Assembly (NCBI GenBank): GCA_905221605.1
Contig: CAJNDS010000355.1
Span: 1 to 64,000, forward strand
Direction of reading: 5' to 3'
DNA from: Symbiodinium natans
Lineage: Eukaryota > Sar > Dinophyceae > Suessiales > Symbiodiniaceae
DNA: 64,000 nt
In this document: piece after piece, positions 36,079-46,700 of the stretch
Layout: each line of letters opens with the position of its first letter
Position numbering within the stretch: the first letter of the stretch is position 1
Position numbers and translations under genes: made by a program
The notes under the pieces: model-generated
What the model saw: the letters and a program-made list of their open reading frames with translations, nothing else
Databases searched by the model: none
Told to the model about the DNA's origin: nothing

Positions 36079-36935
36079 TGCGGCCATGTCGCAGCTTCTT
36101 CTGCGCCGCTATCCTGTTGATGGTCTTGGTAACGTCAAGCCTGAGTTGCTCTGCTCTGTTGACGACGTTCTAGGCTGGGAAGGAGCCGATGCCAACTGTG
36201 TAACTGTGTACAAGTCCCGTGCCCTTCACCATCATGGGTGGAGGCGGCCAAGACCACCAACGCGCGTGCTGCTGCCAGCAGTGGCAACTTCGTGAGCTCA
36301 TCCTTTGCGCCGGCCACAACAGCCGAAACCTGCACAGGAGCCAGCAGGGTTTGAAGCAAAGCTGGAACAAGTGGATGGCTGGCATCTAAGCACTTCACCC
36401 CATCTATGTCCTTGACTGTTGCGAGCATCTGGGCCAACTTTTCTTCTTTTGTGCGGAGCCTGAGACCGGCACGCAGAACACCCCATCGTGCCTCATATCC
36501 GCCATATACCCCCCTTTCGCAAGCCTCACAGATTGGGTCTCTTTGTTGAACTCCCAGGTCTCCCAGTGTCCCTCGAAGTAAATGATGAAGTCTTCGTTGT
36601 CCCAGACCTGGGTGGCTGCCCTTGTGAGAATGTTCTATGCTTCTATGAAGGCGAATGAGTGCAATGGTGAGTCCAGCGCCTTTTTTTGCAGAATGTTGGA
36701 GAAATACAAGAGAATATTTGGATCTTTCCGCAGCTGCTCCAGCTGCACCCACCCCTTGTAAGCCGCAACAGCAGGCTGGAGGACCTCAAACGCGCAAGTT
36801 TCGAAGGGGCGCTCTGGCATGCCCTGAACTCTGAAACCTCCTCCATCTCAATGAACTTGAACATCACCCCAAAGTCCACCAGCGTGAAGTCCGCGATTCC
36901 CCTGTCATCCTCCTGCGCAAACTGAGAAGGCCTTC
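36077..36935 (-). CDS. hypothetical protein, several exons, family not recognised
   Basis: Coding-like segments in order: about 36925-36800 (DFTLVDFGVMFKFIEMEEV); about 36805-36650 in another frame (PERPFETCAFEVLQPAVAAY); about 36615-36460 (DFIIYFEGHWETWEFNKET); about 36450-36230 (EEKLAQMLATVKDIDGVKCL, then PLVPALLQTLLAP); and about 36175-36079 (NRAEQLRLDVTKTINRIAA, basic end and stop). The amino-acid makeup is that of a normal soluble protein. Between the first two pieces the frame shifts without a good intron, so there may be a one-base error or a frameshift near 36808. I do not know the family. Confidence 0.5.
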
Positions 36936-38500
36936 AAGCTACGCAATTTGTAGTTAGTCTCATGGAACTCGTGGCAGCTAGTGTACGTCATCCCGGATAT
37001 TAGATGTGAAAGCTGTGAGCTGTTTCGCATGTCGCCTCACCGTACGGTGCCACTCGCAAATGGTTCGGCGGCAGGAAGGTCAAGTAAAAGCCTGACTTCG
37101 AAGCACTTAGGCTGAGGTTGAAGTGCTGGGAATGGTGCCTCGCCGATATGCAGCTTCAAACCGGAAGGCCCCTTCGTATGCTGGACTCGTCACTGCGATG
37201 AAGTTGACCTACAACTTGGATGCACAGGATGCACACGGATGCAACCAAGGGATGCAACCCAAAGGACGCAGCAAACTCCCAGGCAAACTCTCCCAGGTTC
37301 TGGCCTTGTCAACCTTTTCGCCCTTGCGAGCATCTTCTAAGCCCACTTCCGAGTCCTTCGGGCCTGAAAGGCGATGAAAGGCGATGCGATCATTCCGAGG
37401 GCGGTGCGAACACAGTTGACATGCCTTGGGATGTGTGCTGCAGAAATTACGCGTTCTCCTTTGGCGGGCGGACACGAGAAAACGGGAAAAAATCGTTTGC
37501 GCGAAGAACAATCGAATTTTTGCTTGGCGCGCGCACGAAGATTTTCACATTCTCCGCAAAAAAACGATGTGAGGATTGTTGGGCTTTGGCGTTTGCTGCT
37601 TGTGGGGTTTACATCTCTTTCGAAGACGTCTTTGGTATCCATACCCTCAACTCCAACCAGTATGCTCAGGGTCTACCGGGGGGGGCTGCTTCCAGCTGGT
37701 GCTTCGCTTTGCCGGCTGTCGCTGCGGTCATGGTTTAGGTTCAGTGTAGGGTGCCTTGCTTGTGTCGGGCACGGGCCCCACGCCCAAGCACTGCGAGGCA
37801 CACGCCCTCAATCTTCTAAACTATGAACCCGAACGAAACCTTAAAGGACAATGGGGCTCTGTGATGCTCAGGGCAATCGCGTCCAGAAGCTCTTCAATAG
37901 TGGCCGTTGAAATCCCGGCACGAGCCGCGCTCATCCCGTGAAACACGATAAGGCTCGATAAGGCTCATGTGTTTTGTTTTGCCACCCGTGGCTTTTAGGA
38001 TTCAGGGTTTACTCGGCGCTGTATCTGAGAAACTGAGCGCGACCGTGAACCGGCACATCATCGGGACTAACCCGCCGCACTGAAACTACAAGGCGACATC
38101 CCTCTGAGGGTGAAGGTTTTGGGGAAGGTGAGCTGTGGAAAGGTAACAAGAGCTTGCAAGGAGTGGTAGTACTGTAACTGCAACGTCTGTTCTGAAAGGT
38201 ATTCTCTCTCAACCCGGCGTTTAATCGCACCTGCCGTGCGAATGCGAAAATGTTGAAAATGCAGGACGGTTGAATTTGTACTGTGGTTGCGCACGCAAAA
38301 AACTTGGAATTCGAACTTGGCACGCGCACGCGGGAAATTGGAAACTATTTGAATAAACATCAGTGCATAGACCTGGCTGACTTAGCCATCCATGCCCTTA
38401 GGTGAACAGATGCTGAGGACGGAACGCGCTGGGTCAATGAAGAAGGACAAGTTCAAACCTCCACAAAGACCAGCTGCAACCTTGCGACAGAATTTCGCAC
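36936..38500. other. no supportable gene
   Basis: Open frames on both strands here (up to 172 codons) show no domain and no splice context I trust. Sequence becomes AT-rich near 38200-38360. Confidence 0.3.
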
Positions 38501-38749
38501 TCAGGCTGCTTATGATGAAAACTCAAGAGTCTCCTAAACAGGCTCCTAAATGCAATCTTGGAACACCCATCTTCTCCCCGGCTGCTCTTGATCCGAGTGC
38601 ACGGACTCGACACATGTTGTTCACTTCTGGCAGCCACCAAAGTGACCATTTGGTGTCTTCAAAGAATGCCTTCATGGAGCAAGCATTGCACCATGTCACC
38701 ATGGTGCCACCTATGCCACTAATGCGCATGGAACGTGCATGGAAGCTGC

Positions 38750-39446
38750 CTTGAACTCGACGTCAGGATCATCCTTGCGACTGTGAACAAAAAGCCGCCG
38801 GCCATTGTACCGGACGAACTTGTCTGGGAAACCTGGCCAAGAAAACTGGGGCACCGTGCATCCAACGTGCTTGCCAACTTTGTGCAACAACATGGTTTGG
38901 CCGCCTATTGGCATCATCATAAATTCCTTTGGAATTCGCATGCGAGGTGCCTCACAGGCCCGCAGACTCAGGAATGCTCGCGCAGCATGCAGCATTTCTG
39001 CGTAGCAAACTAGAAAGCTTATGCCACCGGCTAAGCCAGCGACGCCACTTGGGGGCGGCGGCCCGAAACCTTGCTTTTTCCGCTTGACGGCCCGTCGTTG
39101 ATCGTCGTAGGTCGACCGCTTGGTGGGATTGCTGAGCACCTCACCGAATTCGGGAACAACTTATGGAACAAATTGTCATGTTGTGTTTCGTAGGTTTCTG
39201 GCCTCGTACGCATTGTTGATCTTGCGTATTTGCGTCTCTGCTTCATCCCGGTTTTCAGGATGCTTGTCCGGATGCCACTTTAGGACCAGCTTCCTGTAAG
39301 CCTTCTTGATTGTTGCCTGCACTGCATACAAGAAGCTATCCGGAAACAGCGGTCAAACAACAAGCACGTGGCCCCTGTGCCTCATCTGCGTTCTCGTCAT
39401 CAATTCCCAAGTCCGCATAGTAATTGATAATGTCTGTGCCGGCCAT
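38750..39446 (-). CDS. DnaJ-like protein with N-terminal J domain (3' end not resolved)
   Basis: J-domain proteins stimulate the ATPase of Hsp70 chaperones. Four exons join in phase: 39446-39381 (Met start, [15 protein letters not shown]), 39316-39203 ([19 protein letters not shown] with the essential HPD), 39139-39044 ([16 protein letters not shown], then a basic and Pro-rich linker) and 38950-38750 ([13 protein letters not shown], later [15 protein letters not shown]). Lengths are 66, 114, 96 and 201 nt, all multiples of three. Three of the four donors are GC and one is GT. The J domain is complete, with helices I-IV. No G/F region or zinc finger follows, so this is a class C (type III) member. 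The last exon after 38750 (GC donor) is probably at 38650-38500 but I could not fix its frame. Confidence 0.85.
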
Positions 39447-39499
39447 ATTCGCACCGGAAACGCTGCACAAGACAAGCTAGACATCCTCTCGCCGAGGAT

Positions 39500-40780
39500 G
39501 TGATGAGCCCTAAACAAACACTGAGCAAGAAGGCAGCAGGCGCGACCATGGTACCCTCGTGCCGGCATGGCTCAACATCTGATTTCATCAGAATTGTTGG
39601 TCGCCGTAAGAATTGTGTTGCCTGAAGGTCCAAAACTTCCCCAGGCTTGGCAGGCCAAGTAACGATAACGCTGGTGAGTGGAAAGGTAGGAGAGTTGTCT
39701 GTCTGTGTGGTTCCGTGCTTTACCTTTTTTTGCGCGGTTGTGCGAATCCCGCCCAATCCCCCTCCCCTTACACCCTAAGCACAACTCTAAGCCATCGTGC
39801 AAACCTTAAACACGACAGCCAACACCCTACCACGGCAATTTTTTAAACCCACCACTGCTCCAAACTTCATCCTAAAGATACCTTAGCCCTGTAGGTTACC
39901 CTCGTATTTACAGCCGAGCCAAAACCCTAAACCCTCAGCCAAGTCCCATTACAACCACTTTTGAACCCTAAACCGGAAGCCTCACCACGGCCCTGAACGG
40001 GTGTGAATCACGATCGTTTCAGCGTCCCAATGGCTTTCCATCGCGAGGATTGAAGATTTACGACGCGGGGGTTTGCGGATGTCGTTTCTGACAGTGAGAT
40101 GGATGGTTTCTCGGCGACGCGTTCCAGCTCCTGGCACTTCACGACGGGATGCTGGGCTAGGCACATATCAGGTGGATCAGATCAGCTAGTTCACAACAAG
40201 GGAGGTGTGTAGATACAAAATAACTCGATGCATTTGCCGATGCAACCAGTCAAACACGACAGCTACGTGGAAATCCTGTCGGGTCCTCCTGGAATCAATG
40301 ATGAAGAAGAAGCGTTTGAGAAAGATTGGGCAACGTTGACTGTCTCATGCTCGTGCCGAGCTGATGGGAATTTTCGCTGACCGGGAACATGAAAGACAAG
40401 CTGACCCCACACAATGCTTACAGTGGCTTACAGTATGACCTTCACTTAACCTTGACATACTGCGACAGCCTCTGGCAATAGACAACAGACAACCAGCGCT
40501 GCTCTTTGCCTGTCGCGAGACGGGATCACGTTGGATGCTCTCTCAGTCGTGTGCTGCTGGGTCACGGAAGCTCTCTGCGCATGCTGTGCTCGAGCGATGC
40601 TACAACATTTTAGACTTGAAGACCTTGTTTCCGAGAAGCCGCACACGCTGCTGAAAGCATCTCGAAGAATTGGTCCGCTCCCGAACGGAGCTTATTTCAG
40701 GCATCCTCTTCTTGCAGCCATCGTGCTGCCTGCAAGGACCACGGAACCACAAGACCCGCACAAGAGTCGCAAACCTGCTC
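39500..40780. other. space between HemB and DnaJ genes
   Basis: I see no gene. Telomere-like words (AAACCCTAAACCCT) occur at 39925-39975 among other C-rich, degenerate words from 39770 on. Confidence 0.4.
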
Positions 40781-40782
40781 TC

Positions 40783-43700
40783 TTATATCACTGAGTGTAG
40801 GAGACATTCACCAAAGGTGCACGCCTGCTTGGCATAGTAGGTGAGGATGACAGTGGCACCGGCGCGTCGGATGGAGAGCAGGGCCTCCGGCTTGGTTTTG
40901 AGAGAAAGCCGAAACTTTTAGACATGTTTGTTGCACAGGCCTCGAGAACCACGGCCTTCTCATCCAGCCAGCCTGTGCGCATTTGCGAGCATTTTGAGCG
41001 TCTCTACACGAGCTCTCTCCACTGCAGGCCATGCCATTGGGCAATGCTGTGTGCAAAAGTAGGAGCTGCGCCATTCAGAGCCGCAGCCTTGAGCATGGCA
41101 TACTCGCCAGAGACCTGGTTTGTCGCACCAAAAGCCACATGACCTTTTATGACCTTTTAAGCTTCGCAGTAAAGGATCGAGCATGGTAGGCAGCGATTGG
41201 CAGATTGCTCTGCTCGTGCAGTCCCTTGATGATGTCAAGGTACGGCCTCACTTCATCAACATGTCGGTCTCAGCATGTGCGGCCGTCGAAAGTCGCTGGG
41301 TGAACAGGCATGGCTGGCTTCACCATCAAGATGTCTGCGCCCTCTTCCTCATCCAAAGCGGCCTGCAGGCCACTTCAAGCAGTGCTGTGCCACACGATCC
41401 AGGGGCAGAGGGAACCTCCAACAAAGCTTCTTTGTAGTTCGCCTGAAGGCTGACAAGGGATGACAAGGGTACATACTGGATTCCTTCGAAGCCAAGGCGC
41501 CGGATCCTGCTGGTAGGTCTCCTTACCTTTGGGAACCTGACAATTTTTTTGGTCATAACTCGATGTACCCTGAAGACTCGAGGGCTCATGCCTTCCAGTC
41601 TTCGGCGATGACCGGGTTTGAATCCAATGCCTCTCGGAAAGGCCTTGCAAGTGCATTCGAAAGGAATTCGAAAGGTGATTTGGATGTCTCTCTGTGCCGG
41701 TGCTCAGGCTTGCACCCGTAGAAGGCAGAGGCGTACTTGGCGCTGTACGCCTGCTCTCTCTGCTCTGCGAGATGTGCCCTTGACATCTTGCAAGGATGAT
41801 CAACATGGCGAGGGCAGGGTGTGGGCATTGGCGCACCATAATGCCCACGTTCGTGAACCCGGCTTCATCAAGTGCATCGCGGATAGCACCTGGTGAGTTG
41901 GCTGAGGGTGGCTTTTATGGTGTCGTGTACGGTGGCATCACATGGCGCAGTAAGCACAGCGCCGACTCGCCCGTCCATCATGTCACTTGGGCCTCGAAGC
42001 TACCACGACCGGCTTGATGGGCGAAACTTCGCAACTCCGCCAACAGACTGGGCAAGGCACTCACGTAATCAGCACCTGCTTCGGCTTGAGACCTTGGGGA
42101 ATGCAGCAACTAGGCCAAGTTGAGCAGAAAAGAACTATCCTTTCATGCTGTGATTCGCTTCTGTTTTTTTGAACACAGGCTGCCAAACACATCCGGTATC
42201 TCACAGCGGGTTTGTGAGAGTTTCTCTGGCAGGACGCAAGACGGACCTGAATCGGTACAAGAATATACAAGTAGCTCGTAATGAAGAACGCCTGCGCTCT
42301 CCTGGATGCCCATTCAAAGACTTTCAAAGAAGGGGTGGTTTTGAGGGCCTAGAAGAGCTCGGAATCTAATCGGACGCAAGGGCTTGAGACATGCAAGGGC
42401 TGGGGAGTTCCGGTACTTGGAGGAGTGGCTAAGAGCTCCACGTGCGCTCACTTTTCAGGGTAGGTGTTTGGGGTGACATAGGTTCATCCATGGATGATGG
42501 TGGAAGGCTTTTCATGGCTTTTACTTTGCACAGGAGGTGCCGAGAAGCGATGAAGGAGCATGTTTGCGCAACTCTGCGCGACAGGGAGACAAGGCACCGA
42601 AACTGTGGACACTGAGATGCCAACACTGCCTGCTTGCAGAGATAAGCGATCCTTGGTGAGAGCTCCATGCGTCAGATTGTTTGTTGGCTAGCAGCTGGTA
42701 GCTATGAACCATAACGTAAGTGCTCTTTCAGGTTGTGTCATGACTCTAGTTTCGAGGCCGCAAGTCTTCAGACTGCGATCGCCTGCACACACAGACATGT
42801 TGGTTCTTGCCCTCAACGTGCAGAGCCGTTTTGCAAGTTTTGAGATGCCATTCATTCCCTTCCAGTGCTACTGGTGCGGGTGGGGGGCTGAGTTGTGTTG
42901 GACTTCGTCACAGTCGTGTGCGTGGGTTTGCTTACAGGATGCATCCTGTCCATGGCTGCTGGTTCTTACGTGACGACTATGCTAACACAGGAGGAAAATC
43001 GCGCCTGTGACGGTTGTGCATCTGTTGAAGATTTTGATGTCTCTGGCATGCTGAGCTGCTGCCCGTTCGACGATGGCTTCCGCTGGGCACTTTCAAGGCT
43101 GCACCAGGTGTGCGTCTGATGGCGAGGAGGACACGCGAAACAACAAAACGTTTTGCTTCCTTCAACGAGGCGTCGTTTCATCGTTGAGGATCACCCCATC
43201 AGAGCGAACAATTCCATCATGTCCTTTGGAGAGCTGAGAACTTTCACGTGTATGAACATCGCATCAACAGTTGCCACGCGCCTAGCGAATTGTAGGGGTC
43301 CAGGGCAACGTCTGTGTACACGACCTGGCAGGTTCATGTCTAAAAAGTATGGACACGCGATACGAAGCAACACAATGATGCCTTTCAAAGTTACGAATCT
43401 CTTGGCGTGAGCTGCAAGTAAAGCTTGTCCCCAAACACTATCTTGTGACCCCTTCAGGGTGAGTAGAAGTCCAGCTTCGCTGAGCTCCAAGGCGTTAGCA
43501 CGTATGTACAAACCACGGCTGCTTGCACTACAGACTTCGGCAAGCTCGTCGCATGGCTGGCTTGCAGAGCAGTTGTTGGTCATGCCTGAGATAGCCCACT
43601 GGACATGTTGAAACTGTTGCAGCGCTAGACCTTAAACGAAGGATTCTCGAGTCCTCGCCTCTTCATTGTGGGTGTCAAATTTAAGGCCCTTTGCTCAATA

Positions 43701-46700
43701 TCATTTCCCACAAAACAGGGCTGAAGCAAGGCGAGCTTCCGCAAAGGTTACTTGCCCAACCTTGGGAAACGTCACAAGCAAAACAAGAGCCGCCTTAAGC
43801 CTTGCCACGCAGCTATGCAGCCAGGCAGCCGTGACGATGATGTCTTTCTTCTTCTTTTTGCCTGAGATGCGTGCTGCTCACCGACTCCAACGCCAACAGC
43901 CATGGCTTTGCGCTAAGTCACCCTTCTTCTTTGGTTCCCCTTCGCCCTCGCCAGCCAGATGGGAAAACCAAGTCTAAGTGGCTCCGAGAAAGATTGAGCT
44001 ATCGTGCCCTATGCGGTCCGCAGCAGGCCTGATTCTGCTTTGGCTTCTTGACCTTTTTCTTCTTCTCCTTGCCTAGCCGGGCCCACACCAGGAGCATGCC
44101 CAAATTTGACACATCTTGACACAGATACATACCGTATCATCCCTATTGCTGTTCAGGCCTGCGCCTTGATCAGCCGCCTGGGCAACTGCTGAGGGCATAA
44201 TCATGGAACGCTCAAGACTTATGTGACCTCGCCTTGCCCTGTTCGTCAGAAGACTGATGATCAGCTCCTTCGTGTCCTCCTTCGTCTTCTGCGGACTCTG
44301 CAGCTTCCAGCGCTTTGCGTTCTTCTTCTGCCTTTGCCGCAGCCTCGGCAGCTTCCCTCGCCTTTCACTCTTCCTCGGCTCTAGCCGCAGCCTCAGCAGC
44401 TTCCCTCGCCTGTCGCTCTTCCTCGGCTCTAGCCGCAGCCTCCGCAGCCTCTGCAGCTTCTCTCGCCTTTCGCTCTTCCTCGGCTCTAGCCGCAGCCTCC
44501 GCAGCTTCCCTCGCCTTTCGCTCTTCCTCGGCTTTAGCCGCAGCCTCCGCAGCTTCTCTCGCCCTTCGTTCTTCCTCGGCTCTAGCCGCAGCCTCCGCAG
44601 CCTCCGCGGCTTCCCTCGCCTTTCGCTCTTCCTCGGCTCTAGCCGCAGCCTCCGCAGCCTCTGCAGCTTCTCTCGCCTTTCGCTCTTCCTCGGCTCTAGC
44701 CGCAGCCTCCGCAGCCTCTGCAGCTTCCCTCGCCTTTCGCTCTTCCTCGGCTCTAGCCGCAGCCTCCGCAGCCTCTGCAGCTTCTCTCGCCTTTCGCTCT
44801 TCCTCGGCTCTAGCCGCAGCCTCTGCAGCTTCTCTCGCCTTTCGCTCTTCCTCGGCTCTAGCCGCAGCCTCCGCAGCCTCTGCAGCTTCCCTCGCCTTTC
44901 GCTCTTCCTCGGCTCTAGCCGCAGCCTCCGCAGCCTCTGCAGCTTCTCTCGCCTTTCGCTCTTCCTCGGCTCTAGCCGCAGCCTCTGCAGCTTCTCTCGC
45001 CTTTCGCTCTTCCTCGGCTCTAGCCGCGGCCTCCGCAGCCTCTGCAGCTTCCCTCGCCTTTCGCTCTTCCTCGGCTCTAGCCGCAGCCTCCGCAGCCTCT
45101 GCAGCTTCTCTCGCCTTTCGCTCTTCCTCGGCTCTGGCCGCTGCCGCCGCTGCTTCGTCTTCTGTTGCCACAGCCTCTGTGGCTTCCCCTGCCTCCACCT
45201 GCTTTGCGTCTGACTCAGGCGGGGGCTGCTCCTCCACTTGTTTCATGACCTCCTTAAGCTTGTTGCGTATTGACCGAGGTGGTTCAGGGTCCGTCCCAGT
45301 AGCGATACGTCGGCTCTTCAGCTTTTCCCTTCTTTCTTGCCGATTTGTTTTGTGATGTCGTGAAGCTTCATCTAAGTTGACATCTTCTTCTTGTGCTTCT
45401 CCGCCAACTTTGACCTGCAACAGGGCAACATGCGCCAGGACGGCCGCCTAACGCCATGTACATGCTGACCGCTCAGAATGTGCACAAAAAACTCTGGAAG
45501 GCCTGGCCTCTTGGGCAGCAGGCAGGTCACCTAATAGCTCTTGCCGGTCTTCTGCGTTTGCCTTGTCATCTTGAGGCATATCGCTGGCCTCCATTCCAGG
45601 ACCTGGCCCATCTTTCGTCTCCTGCCGGCCTTCTACGGAGCTGACTCGGCGATCTTGTTCATCCTTTGCATCATCTGCCCGCACTGGGACCGCAGTATCC
45701 TCTTCATGCTGCACAGGCTCATGGAATTGCAGGCTTGCGCCTTGCGATTGTGCAGTGTTCGCTTGCTCTTCAGATAGGCTAGGCTGACCCACGCCCGCTG
45801 CGTCAAGTCTGCTGGCTCTGCTGACCTCGTTCAGCATTCCGTTCGGCTCCTTCCCGTCTGCTTGTGATTGGATGTGAGTCTTGTGATCTATGTCCAAGGG
45901 CACCCCTTCTTGGTGTGTCATTTTGCTCTTCCGCTGTTCTGAATGCCCGCTGCTGTCAGCTTCTTGTGCTGTCAACATGGGTCGGGAAAACTGCATGGCT
46001 GACTGCTGTGCATCTACCTCCTCGTCTCCAGGAGCGTTGTCGACACGCGATGTCTGGACTGCTGGCAGGGTCGTGTCCTCGGAACTCGGAAGCACTTCAT
46101 GCGGCGCAGCTCGATGCAGGTCCGTCCTCATGGTAAGGGGTCTATCAGCATCAGCCGTTGTCGTCTTGGATGTGCGCCTGCTCGAAGGCAGTGCAGTTGG
46201 CTGTGGATCGTTGTCATGTGAAGATCTTATCCTTGTTCCTGAGCTGCCTATGCTGCCTTTCGACGATCGGATGCCTGTGTGAGTGTGTGGAGCCTGGGCT
46301 TCCTCCGATCCTGGCTCCAAGGCCTCGTCTGGACTGCCCTCTCCACGACCCACGGTCGCGTCTGCCTCCTGTTGCTGCTGTTCTACTTCTTGTTCTTCTT
46401 GTTGCTGGTGTTGTTGTTGGCTTGGCCGTGGAGTTGCTGTTGCAATGTTCGACGGTTCATTCTCGCCTGGACCTCTTGCCATACCGGCGTCCTTGACAGT
46501 GCCTTGCCCATGAACCAGATTCGCCTGAAGCTCTGCGTCAACTTGCTGGCTCAGCCTGGAAGTTGAAGCTGCAAGAATCGATCCGCCCTCGCTTGGATTT
46601 GGTTGCACCGTATGACTGGCAGGAGCCTGGCCAAAAGACTGCTTCGGGGTTAGGCAGAACCTAAAGGCAGGTAATTAACTGATTGACCCCAGGCTAGGAC

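Noticed and set aside
43690-43775. LLVTFPKVGQ on the minus strand as a hemB exon
   Set aside because: The true exon with this motif (VVIFPKTPDELK) is at 48612-48538 and fits in phase; this one is a chance likeness.
44257-45355. Two plus-strand frames of more than 300 codons (Ser/Leu/Arg- and Ala/Ser-rich)
   Set aside because: They are antisense shadows of the Ala/Glu repeat exon of the ankyrin gene.
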